This document shows, in pieces, positions 28,951 to 35,845 of a stretch of DNA of 64,000 bases. This stretch comes from Algoriphagus sp. NG3 (lineage in GTDB: Bacteria; Bacteroidota; Bacteroidia; Cytophagales; Cyclobacteriaceae). The number at the start of each line of letters is the position of its first letter. Positions within the stretch are counted from its first letter, which is position 1. The DNA lies in NCBI RefSeq assembly GCF_034119865.1, contig NZ_CP139421.1, forward strand, positions 558,001 through 622,000, written 5' to 3'. The notes under the pieces are model-generated. The model was not told where the DNA came from, did no database searches, and saw only the letters and a program-made list of their open reading frames with translations. Both the position numbers and the translations under genes were made by a program.

Positions 28951-29071
28951 CCTTAAGCAATATCAATTCGTTCCTTAGGAACGTGTGGTCGGTAGAGGTC
29001 TGTGCCTTGGTTTCAATATCGTTCCGTAGGAACGTTTGGTGAAAATTCCTAGATATTCAGACTGATCCTTA
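28951..29071. repeat. Long intergenic repeat with two CGTTCC-TAGGAACG palindromes, copy 2
   Basis: Near-identical to 10331-10455, with palindromes at 28969-28983 and 29020-29034 again 36 bases apart. The two copies lie in the same orientation, 18.6 kb apart, and bracket the HTCS/sus locus plus the GT4 gene. Confidence 0.85.
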
Positions 29072-29090
29072 TAAATCCCAGAACCCTTTA

Positions 29091-29123
29091 AAACAAAAAA
29101 ACCTGACACGTTCGTGTCAGGTT
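29091..29123 (-). terminator. Rho-independent terminator of tRNA-Asn
   Basis: A 9-bp perfect stem ACCTGACAC/GTGTCAGGT (29101-29109 with 29114-29122) with loop GTTC. Read on the minus strand it is followed by a T-rich run (29100-29091) and begins a few bases after the 3' end of the tRNA. Confidence 0.85.
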
Positions 29124-29126
29124 TTG

Positions 29127-29200
29127 CTCCTTCTCTTGGGCTCGAACCAAGGACCCTCTGATTAACAGTCAGATGCTCTAACCAGCTGAGCTAAGAAGGA
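29127..29200 (-). tRNA. tRNA-Asn(GTT)
   Basis: A full cloverleaf on the minus strand. Acceptor stem TCCTTCT/AGAAGGA (29200-29194 with 29134-29128), D arm AGCTCAGCTGGTTAGAGCA, anticodon stem-loop CTGACTGTTAATCAG with anticodon GTT, T arm with GGTTCGAGCC, discriminator G at 29127. CCA is not encoded. A strong promoter lies 40-70 bases upstream and a terminator directly downstream. Confidence 0.95.
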
Positions 29201-29509
29201 ATTTTGTTTTCACTCGGGCTTGTTCCGAATTGGTGATGCAAATGTAGGGGGCTAAGTCATTTATTCCAAATAGAGCTGATAAAAAATACAGGTCTTTCTC
29301 TCTTTAAATTCTTTCATGCTTCAAAATCAGAGACTTAATTTTCATAAAATTTATCCTTTCAAGACCTTTAAATAGGAGCCAAGGATGGTTTAGTCTTATG
29401 GGTAATGATCTTTAGGTCAGCATTAGGGTGAATATGAATAGTACGAGGTAGATCCATGTAATCTGTTTCATTTTTCCGAGGTCAGTTTTCAGGCCCGTTT
29501 GCAGCAAGT
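29201..29509. other. Intergenic stretch between tRNA-Asn and the DUF3052-like gene
   Basis: It holds the tRNA promoter (29239-29270). The remainder is AT-rich, with no open frame or hairpin that I would call. Confidence 0.5.
29239..29270 (-). promoter_or_regulatory. Bacteroidota-type promoter of tRNA-Asn
   Basis: On the minus strand TTTG (29270-29267), a 20-base spacer, then TACATTTG (29246-29239). This matches the Bacteroidota -33 TTTG / -7 TANNTTTG consensus. It lies about 40 bases before the mature tRNA 5' end. Confidence 0.75.
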
Positions 29510-29932
29510 TCATTTTTGATCCTTTACGCTGAACTTCCTGGTCATGGTTTTGATATAGTCAACCTTTCGAAACCGAAGTGCAGACCAGTCTTCATTGATT
29601 GCGATTTGCCGTACACCCTCATAATCAAACTGCCCTAAATAGGCCCAACCCGAATCTCTGTTGATTTTCGCTTTGTATCGCTTGGAAGTGCCTTTGGGAT
29701 AGGCAATCCAGATCTGCTGATCTTCCGGTGCAAGACTTTGCATTTCCGAAAAGTATTTTTTCACATCATCTTCCGTTTGGACAAACGCCAGCATAAAATC
29801 AGGCTGGGTACCAGGATGGATAAGACCATCAGCTTCCCAAGAACTGATCAACCCATTTAATTCAGGGGGAGCATTCCAAATCCGGATATTCATTCCTTCC
29901 TTCCATGTCATTTTCTTTAATATTGGATCCAT
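29510..29932 (-). CDS. DUF3052-like protein
   Basis: A 140-residue soluble protein. The opening GMNIRIWNAPPELNGLI resembles the N-terminal strand of DUF3052-type proteins (LNAPEGF-like). The C-terminal half has IWIAYPKGTSK, NRDSGWAYL and INEDWSALRFRKVDYIK, the usual conserved end of that group. Function is unknown. It is transcribed away from the divergent gene at 30147 and is not obviously linked to the tRNA. Confidence 0.6.
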   Translation of the reverse strand: MDPILKKMTWKEGMNIRIWNAPPELNGLISSWEADGLIHPGTQPDFMLAFVQTEDDVKKYFSEMQSLAPEDQQIWIAYPKGTSKRYKAKINRDSGWAYLGQFDYEGVRQIAINEDWSALRFRKVDYIKTMTRKFSVKDQK

Positions 29933-30146
29933 TTTTCAGCTGTTTGGTTTCCTGTTTATAAAATTGAAGGTAAAGAGTTCGACTTATAGTAAGGCAACTC
30001 GCCATTTTATTTACTTTTATTATATACATACCTATAAGATAAGAAATCAAGTAGGGAATTACCTGTTGCTTGTGGATTTTAATCAATTGGGAGAGTTGTT
30101 GTCCTGTATCAGCGGGACAGCCACCTTCAAAAGACAAATAGTAAAC

Positions 30147-31010
30147 ATGAAGATAACTATAGGGGTCGCCATCTTATTCTTTACTTTTTCCTGTGTCAAG
30201 GCTCAGGAGGAACCAAGCAAAACGTTCGGAGAAGGTGTGCCGATGGCTACCTTGACTGACGATGAACTGGATGAAATATCAGGATTGGCATGTAGCCGTA
30301 CTATCCCCGGTATTATTTACGTCCATAACGATAGCGGAGGAGAGGCCGCAGTATATCTCTTGGATACCCTAGGAAATACCGTGGGGAAAGTAGAATTATC
30401 GGAAACCAAAAACAGAGACTGGGAGGATATAGCTGTAGGCCCTGGGCCAGATGGACAGAGCTATATCTACATTGGGGAAATCGGAGATAACAACGCTGTT
30501 TATAAGGATGTCTCTATATTCAGAATACCTGAGCCTAATGCAGGAGATCTTTATACTCAGGTGCTGCCTGAGAAAACAACATTGACCTATCCAGGAGGTG
30601 CCAGAGATGCGGAGTCTCTGATGGTGGATCCAGTCTCAGGTGATCTCTTTATCATCTCAAAGCGTGATAGCCTGAATACCCTGTATCGCCTGCCAGTTAA
30701 CAAATTCGGAGATGAGGGTTTTGAACTAGAAGAGCTGATTAAATTACCATTTACCTCTGCGACTGCTGCGGATATTTCATCGGATGGCAGTCAGATTTTG
30801 GTTAAGAATTACTTTTCCATTTACTATTGGAAAAGAAACCCGGGAGAGACTGTCGTTCAGGCTATGCGTAGGCAACCCCTAGAACTGCCTTATTCTCCTG
30901 AGCCGCAAGGCGAGGCTATTGGTTTTAATCCAGAAGGAAACGCATTTTATACCCTGAGTGAAAAACGATTCGATATAGATCCCGTACTTTACAAGTATTC
31001 CTCTAAATAA
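30147..31010 (+). CDS. Secreted beta-propeller-like protein of unknown function
   Basis: The start is taken at ATG 30147 (287 residues) because it gives a signal sequence (FFTFSCVKAQ; the Cys could be a lipoprotein site). The much longer frame from 29964 adds 61 non-signal codons across the divergent promoter region. The body has repeated strands with ISGLACSRTIPGIIYVHNDSG, NRDWEDIAVGPG and IYIGEIGDNN, then DAESLMVDP and PEPQGEAIGFNPEG, suggesting blades of a propeller. Similar proteins are widespread and uncharacterised in Bacteroidota. It shares its last base with the start codon of the next gene, which indicates translational coupling. Confidence 0.65.
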   Translation: MKITIGVAILFFTFSCVKAQEEPSKTFGEGVPMATLTDDELDEISGLACSRTIPGIIYVHNDSGGEAAVYLLDTLGNTVGKVELSETKNRDWEDIAVGPGPDGQSYIYIGEIGDNNAVYKDVSIFRIPEPNAGDLYTQVLPEKTTLTYPGGARDAESLMVDPVSGDLFIISKRDSLNTLYRLPVNKFGDEGFELEELIKLPFTSATAADISSDGSQILVKNYFSIYYWKRNPGETVVQAMRRQPLELPYSPEPQGEAIGFNPEGNAFYTLSEKRFDIDPVLYKYSSK

Positions 31011-31942
31011 TGTCTATGCAGATTTCATCCCATATTCTGATGGTTCGACCGGCCAATTTCGGCTTCAATCCTGAGACCGCCGGGAACAATTTCTATCAAA
31101 AGTCAGACACCCGATCTGGAGATGAAATCAATACACTGGCACAACTTGAGTTTGATGGCTTTGTGGCAATGCTGAGAGATCAGGGAGTCCAGGTCATCGT
31201 GGAAGAGGATTCACAGGTGCCGGAGAAGCCAGATGCGGTTTTTCCAAACAATTGGTTCAGTACCCATACTGACGGGAAAGTGATCTTGTATCCCATGTTT
31301 TCTCCCAATCGTAGATTGGAGCGGAGGAAGGATTTTATAGAGGATCTGATGAGCAGTAAGTTTAGTGTAGATGAAATCATAGATTTGAGTTTTTTTGAGG
31401 AGGATGGGCAGTTTCTCGAGGGCACCGGAAGTATGGTGATGGATCATCAGTCCAAACGGATTTTTGCCTGCTATTCTGAGCGTACTCACCCTGTTCCACT
31501 TGATTATCTAGGGAAGATTCTGGAATATAAAGTAGTGGGGTTTCATGCTGTTCAGGAGATACAAGGAGTAATCAGTCCAATTTATCATACAAATGTGATG
31601 ATGCACATAGGTACTGATGTGGCAGTGGTATGCCTGGACGCTATTTCCAAAGCCTCCGAAAGGCAACTTGTGCAAAAGAGTTTGACCCAATCAGGTAAAA
31701 AGCTGGTTCCGATCACGCCAAAACAAAAGTTTCAGTTTGCGGGGAACATGCTGGAAGTAGGGAATGATGGAGGAGAAAAATTCACGGTAATGTCTGAATC
31801 CGCACTGGACTCCCTGACTATCGGGCAGATCCAGCTGATAGAAAAATATACGACCATCATCAGTCCGTCTATCCCTACCATTGAAAAACTTGGTGGAGGA
31901 AGTGCCCGCTGCATGATGGCAGAAATATTCCTTCCACGATAA
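31010..31942 (+). CDS. ctlX: CtlX-like citrulline/amidino hydrolase
   Basis: A 310-residue protein of the amidinotransferase/arginine-deiminase fold. It has MVRPANFGFNPETAGNN at the N-terminus, PDAVFPNNWFSTH (substrate-binding Asp/Asn region), FLEGTGSMVMDH, YHTNVMMHIGTDVAV and a C-terminal GGGSARCMMAE holding the nucleophilic Cys. These are the features of the CtlX group, annotated as citrulline utilization hydrolases. The start may be ATG 31010 or ATG 31016. It overlaps the preceding propeller gene by one base. The reaction in this organism is inferred from the family only. Confidence 0.8.
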   Translation: MSMQISSHILMVRPANFGFNPETAGNNFYQKSDTRSGDEINTLAQLEFDGFVAMLRDQGVQVIVEEDSQVPEKPDAVFPNNWFSTHTDGKVILYPMFSPNRRLERRKDFIEDLMSSKFSVDEIIDLSFFEEDGQFLEGTGSMVMDHQSKRIFACYSERTHPVPLDYLGKILEYKVVGFHAVQEIQGVISPIYHTNVMMHIGTDVAVVCLDAISKASERQLVQKSLTQSGKKLVPITPKQKFQFAGNMLEVGNDGGEKFTVMSESALDSLTIGQIQLIEKYTTIISPSIPTIEKLGGGSARCMMAEIFLPR

Positions 31943-32084
31943 TATACCTGTAAAAAAAATATACGGGGAGTAGTAAAAATGAAAAAGCCGCTCGTGAGCT
32001 GTTATGTTTGAAAAAGTAAAAAGGCAAAGCTAAAATAGTTAGATTAAATAGTCTCTAATCAACTTAACCATAACAACTTAGCTT

Positions 32085-33170
32085 ATGCCTTTTACTAAAG
32101 TTAGCGGAAATTCGTTTTCCGGACAAAATCTGTATGTGGGACTGGATGTCCACAAAAAAAACTGGGCAGTATCCATCCTTAGTGATCACCATGAATTGAA
32201 GACAATGAGTACCGATCCAAATCCTGATCATTTGGCAAAGTTTCTTTTTAAGAACTACCCTGGCGCCAACTATCAAGCTGTCTATGAGGCAGGTTTCAGT
32301 GGTTTTGGTACTTGCCGGTATCTTAAAAAACTTGGCATTGATTGTAGGGTTGTCCATCCTGCGGATGTCCCTACCACCCACAAAGAGAAGATACAAAAAA
32401 CCGACACGGCAGACAGCAGAAAGCTGGCCAGGATGCTTAGGAACAATGAAATATCCACTGTCCATATCCCGGATAGTGATTTAGAAATAGACCGTTCATT
32501 GGTCAGGCAAAGATTCAATCTCAGCAAGGATCTGACCAGGCAGAAGATAAGAGTGCGTTCTTTGCTGTTGCAATATGGAATAGAAATCCCCGACCGGTTT
32601 ACCAAATCACAGTATAGGTCCTGGACTAAAATCTACATGGAATGGCTCAGAGATATTCCCGGAATCTCTTTCCAACTCCAAGAAGTGATCAATAATTATC
32701 TTGACACAGGTATAACGCTCAAAAAGCAGTTGTTGTCAGTTACCCGCCAGATAAGAGAACTATCCAAGACAGACAGCTATAGGACAAACTGTGAGCTATT
32801 GACTTCCCTACCGGGTATAAGTACGCTGGTGGCCATGAACCTGCTGGTTCAGATTGGGGACATTAAACGGTTCAGCCGTCTAGAGGAACTCTGCAATTAT
32901 GTAGGAATTGCCCCAACGATGTATAGTAGCGGCGAGAAATCAGCGACAGGAAAACTGAGCAACCGGGGAAGAAAAAGCATCAAGATCATGCTTATAGAGG
33001 CTTCTTGGGTTGCTGTGAGAAGGGATCCTGCCCTGACACTGAGATTCAACGGGTTGATTAAACGGATGAACAAAAACAAAGCAATTATAAAAATCGCCAA
33101 AAACCTACTCAACAGGATAAGGCACATTTTGCTAAATCAAACTCCCTATGAAATGGGGGTAATCAAATAA
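32085..33170 (+). CDS. IS110-family transposase (DEDD recombinase)
   Basis: A 361-residue intact enzyme. The N-terminal RuvC-like domain (DEDD_Tnp_IS110) has YVGLDVHKKNW (first Asp), AVYEAG (Glu) and KTDTADSRKLA (the two later Asp). A coiled region follows. The C-terminal Transposase_20 domain contains LTSLPGISTLVAMNLL and SSGEKSATGKLSNRGRKSIK, in which a Ser is the expected nucleophile. IS110-type recombinases act with an element-encoded bridge RNA that pairs with donor and target. The gene is undamaged, so the element may be active. Confidence 0.93.
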   Translation: MPFTKVSGNSFSGQNLYVGLDVHKKNWAVSILSDHHELKTMSTDPNPDHLAKFLFKNYPGANYQAVYEAGFSGFGTCRYLKKLGIDCRVVHPADVPTTHKEKIQKTDTADSRKLARMLRNNEISTVHIPDSDLEIDRSLVRQRFNLSKDLTRQKIRVRSLLLQYGIEIPDRFTKSQYRSWTKIYMEWLRDIPGISFQLQEVINNYLDTGITLKKQLLSVTRQIRELSKTDSYRTNCELLTSLPGISTLVAMNLLVQIGDIKRFSRLEELCNYVGIAPTMYSSGEKSATGKLSNRGRKSIKIMLIEASWVAVRRDPALTLRFNGLIKRMNKNKAIIKIAKNLLNRIRHILLNQTPYEMGVIK

Positions 33171-33196
33171 GTATTTCAATAACCTTAAAAACTGGA

Positions 33197-33328
33197 AGGG
33201 GATTAAACGGTATTCGTGTATGCGGCGCTCTGAAAGGAAACGACCGTTCTCGTGAGACTACGTCCCCTCCTCTTTAAAATGAACAACAGGTTGCAGCCCG
33301 ACTGCTGATAGGAGATTGTTTAAAGAGG
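33197..33328 (+). ncRNA. Candidate bridge RNA (seekRNA) of the IS110-type element
   Basis: Two adjacent stem-internal-loop hairpins lie 27 bases after the transposase stop. First: outer stem 33197-33203/33262-33268 and apical stem 33222-33227/33241-33247. Its left loop strand has TCGTGT (33214-33219, complement of the REP right arm ACACGA) and its right strand has CTCGTGAGAC (33249-33258, identical to the REP left arm plus core). Second: perfect 10-bp outer stem 33269-33278/33319-33328 and apical stem GCAG/CTGC. Its left strand has AACAG (33285-33289, complement of the left end CTGTT) and its right strand has ATAGGAG (33308-33314, identical to the right end plus core). This is the layout expected of target- and donor-binding loops. 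The full transcript limits are not known. Confidence 0.75.
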
Positions 33329-33587
33329 TTAAAGAAATCAAGAAGGAATTTGTCCACTTTTCTGAAAGTGCAAAGATAGTTTCCTAAGAACACCTGTAAA
33401 GGTTATATGAACTGTGCTGCGCACAGACCTTGACAGATGTTCTCCGGAAACTGAAAAGCACCCAAGAGAAAAGTGAAGTAATAATATTGAATAATTTTAG
33501 CAAAAACCTTGGTTTTCAACATAGGAGACACGAGCGGGGGCAAAGAAGGTCTCGATAAAAAGAAAGATTGTCTCATATACTCCCTAC

Positions 33588-34370
33588 TTAGTTGAAATAA
33601 AAAAATTCAGTCCAACTTTTTTGCTGAAACCCGAAATATGGATCAAACTCCTCTTGAGAAGAAAGCTTTTTTGATTCGTTATAAAAATAACGTATTGCAT
33701 CCTTAAAATCCATTTCAAGATTATCTCTTTCAGCCGATTTTTTCGCTGTTAACAAATCGGAGGAATATTCGTAAATCAAAAAATCCACCTTGTGATCTTC
33801 CTGACCTAAAGCAGATTTCCATTCACTTGATACCCGGTTAGTTTCATCATAAGTATACATTTGCAATTCTGCCCCGTTTTCAGCGGGGTATTCAATCATT
33901 ACTAATCTATCTAGCGAATCATACTTATAATTAGCCAATAAACTGCGGGATTGGTTAGCAGATTCTATAAATTGATTCTTTAAAAGACCCTCTGAGTCAT
34001 AGATGTACTCCCTTGTTGACCCCCAAATTGCTTGATGATTTAAAAAATCAAAGGAATGAGAAAATTGAATTTTACTATTTTCAAAATAATTCAATCCTAT
34101 CCCGATTGTATCCTCACTTTGATCTTTAATAATGTCAATCGTAATATCACCTACTGAAGGGTAGATTCTCTCTCTTGTGGAAAACACGATATCTGAACTT
34201 CCTCCGTAGGTAATAGCTTTAAATAACTCACCAGCTGGTTCAATGGTAGCCCCATCAAGTAATTCCTTAAGTTCAGCTTCCACAGCATTGGGCATGTATT
34301 CATTTACTGCGACAGTCTCACAACCCACAAAAGCAACTATGATAATCAAAAACAAACTACTTATTTTCAT
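33588..34370 (-). CDS. Lipoprotein with YD-like repeats
   Basis: The start is taken at 34370 (260 residues), where the signal peptide with lipobox AFVGC begins; ATG 34388 would add six residues. The C-terminal two thirds contain repeated aromatic-Asp strands (YIYDSEGLL, YKYDSLDRLVMIEY, YTYDETNRVS) like those of RHS/YD proteins, but far fewer. A second lipoprotein of the same design lies at 61891-62670. Function is unknown. It is AT-rich and bordered on both sides by REP sequences, so it may have arrived with or been stranded by the mobile elements. Confidence 0.6.
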   Translation of the reverse strand: MKISSLFLIIIVAFVGCETVAVNEYMPNAVEAELKELLDGATIEPAGELFKAITYGGSSDIVFSTRERIYPSVGDITIDIIKDQSEDTIGIGLNYFENSKIQFSHSFDFLNHQAIWGSTREYIYDSEGLLKNQFIESANQSRSLLANYKYDSLDRLVMIEYPAENGAELQMYTYDETNRVSSEWKSALGQEDHKVDFLIYEYSSDLLTAKKSAERDNLEMDFKDAIRYFYNESKKLSSQEEFDPYFGFQQKSWTEFFYFN

Positions 34371-34436
34371 TGGAAAATGAGTTTTCAATTAAATTAGGTA
34401 CAATTACTTTTAAATACAAAAAAGATGAAAAAAATC

Positions 34437-34833
34437 ACTTCGCCCCCGTGAGTGTCTCTCACGGATTAAAAACTCCCAGCCCGCGTGAGTGTCTCACTCA
34501 CGGTTTTAATAAACTCTGCTCGTTTAAGCTTCTCACTCACGTTTTACTCGACTTTTTCTTATAATAGTAAGATAGAAGTATGTGTTTGGTGTAGAGACAT
34601 CAAGGAAGATTAAAATAAAAACCGCTCGTGAGACACGATCGGGGACAAAATGTTGGGATGCCATTTGACACACGAGCGGAGGCAAAACGTTGGGGTTCCA
34701 TTTGAGACTCGAGCCGTGGCATAGATCGGGATCTCATCGTCCCCGTGAGTGTCTCACTCACGGTTAATAAAACAACAGATTTTTTTTATTTCAAATAAGA
34801 TATAACTTTTAATAGGATTTTGAATGAGACTTT
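34437..34833. repeat. REP array upstream of the RAYT gene
   Basis: It holds palindromes of two related kinds. Kind A is CCGTGAGTGTCTCACTCACGG-like: 34444-34464 (shortened), 34481-34503 and 34742-34763. Kind B is CCGCTCGTGAGACACGAGCGG-like: 34622-34642 (one change), with half copies near 34663-34679 and 34702-34720 spaced about 40 bases. The loop cores are reverse complements (GTCTC and GAGAC). A 110-base segment (34529-34640) recurs at 35648-35760 on the other side of the gene. No other gene is seen. Confidence 0.85.
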
Positions 34834-35355
34834 ATGGAATTAGGCAGGGTTTACTTTTATACAGCCACGATTCATGATTGGATTCCATTGCTGGCGAAAA
34901 AAGATTATAAAGAAATTATATTGGCTAGTTTAAGTTACTTAGTGAATCAAAGGTGTCTTAAAGTTTATGGTTTTGTGATTATGCCAAATCATATTCATCT
35001 TATTTTGGAAGAAATACAGTTGAATGGTAAGGAGTCAGCTCATGCCAGTTTTCTGAAATTTACCGGCCATAGTTTTCGGTTAAAGTTGCTTAAGGGATCT
35101 CCCGATTTCCTGAATAGGTTCAAGGTAAACATGGTGAATAAAACACATGAATTCTGGCAAGAGAGGTCTTTAGCAGTGGAATTATACAGTCCAAAAATGG
35201 TCTATCAGAAGCTAGATTATATCCATAATAATCCTTGCCGGAAGAAATGGATGCTGTCTCACGATCCGGTAAGTTATCCATATTCTTCTTTCGAGTATTA
35301 TGAGTCAGGTGTAGATAAGTTTGGCTTTTTATCCCATATAGGAGATAGACTTTGA
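34834..35355 (+). CDS. REP-associated tyrosine transposase (RAYT, Y1/HUH type)
   Basis: A 173-residue protein with the Y1 transposase fold: GRVYFYTATIHDW, the metal-binding HUH in VIMPNHIHLIL, and the catalytic Tyr in YQKLDYIHNNPCRK, followed by the conserved SYPYSSFEYYE tail. Proteins of this kind bind and nick REP palindromes and are normally single-copy and domesticated. The gene stands in the middle of its presumed substrates, palindromes on both sides with a long direct repeat at the borders. It appears intact. Its AT content is higher than that of purB downstream. Confidence 0.92.
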   Translation: MELGRVYFYTATIHDWIPLLAKKDYKEIILASLSYLVNQRCLKVYGFVIMPNHIHLILEEIQLNGKESAHASFLKFTGHSFRLKLLKGSPDFLNRFKVNMVNKTHEFWQERSLAVELYSPKMVYQKLDYIHNNPCRKKWMLSHDPVSYPYSSFEYYESGVDKFGFLSHIGDRL

Positions 35356-35845
35356 ACTTGTAAATAGACTTTTAAATTGAAATACTATTCCTGAGAGAAA
35401 GAAGGTCAAATAGAAAAAAGCCGCTCGTGAGACACGAGCGTTGGCAAAGAAGGTCTAAATAAAACCGCTCGTGAGACACGAGCGGGTGCAAAATGTTGGG
35501 ATGCCATTTAAGCCACGAGCGGCGGCAAATCTTTGGACTGTCATTTGGGACACGAATGGCAACGATTAAGTCTTAATGACGGATTTCTCAATCATTTTTC
35601 GCCCCGTGAGTGTCTCACTCACGAATTTAAAAAAAAATGCCCTCACGCTTCTCACTCTCGTTTTACTCATCTTTTCTTATAATAGTAAGGTAGAAGTCTG
35701 TGTTTGGTGTAGAGACATCAAGGAAGATTAAAATAAAAACCGCTCGTGAGACACTAGCGGTGGCAAGATTCTGGGATGCCATTTGAGACACGAGCGTTGG
35801 CAAAGAAGTTTTTGATCAAGCGAGGTTCACGCCCGCTCATTTTTA
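35356..35845. repeat. REP array downstream of the RAYT gene
   Basis: Kind B palindromes at 35421-35441, 35465-35485 and 35739-35760, half copies near 35509-35523, 35545-35558 and 35781-35798, and one kind A palindrome at 35603-35623. Units of about 40 bases share GGCAAA and TTGGGATGCCATTT. The segment 35648-35760 repeats 34529-34640. The array ends about 40 bases before the purB stop. Confidence 0.85.

Larger units (their letters stand above)
31999..33527 (+). mobile_element. IS110-family (IS1111-like) insertion sequence
   Basis: About 1.53 kb between the two halves of a REP. The left end is short (86 bases to the transposase start) and the right non-coding end is long (about 357 bases), the arrangement of the IS1111 group. 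Subterminal inverted repeats are visible: TATGTTTGAAAA at 32003-32014 and its partner TTTTCAACATA at 33513-33523, four bases inside each edge. AG occurs at both borders (31997-31998 and 33526-33527), as expected of a shared recombination core. Reconstruction of the empty site gives an intact REP, so the element looks complete and recently inserted. Target choice is discussed with the candidate RNA. Confidence 0.88.
31985..33545. repeat. REP palindrome split by the IS110-type element
   Basis: The left part AAAGCCGCTCGTGAG ends at 31998. The right part ACACGAGCGG begins at 33528 and runs on into GGGCAAAGAAGGTCTCGATAA. Joined, they give the 21-base REP CCGCTCGTGAGACACGAGCGG (less one base on the loop side by choice of core) with the same downstream sequence as the intact copy at 35421-35456. 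The trinucleotide GAG is present at both edges (31996-31998 and 33525-33527). Confidence 0.85.

Noticed and set aside
29964..30146. 61-codon extension of the propeller-like gene
   Set aside because: It overlaps the divergent gene's upstream region, and the signal peptide begins at 30147.
34437..35845. CRISPR array
   Set aside because: The repeats are palindromes of unequal spacing in two orientations around a RAYT gene, without uniform spacers or cas genes.
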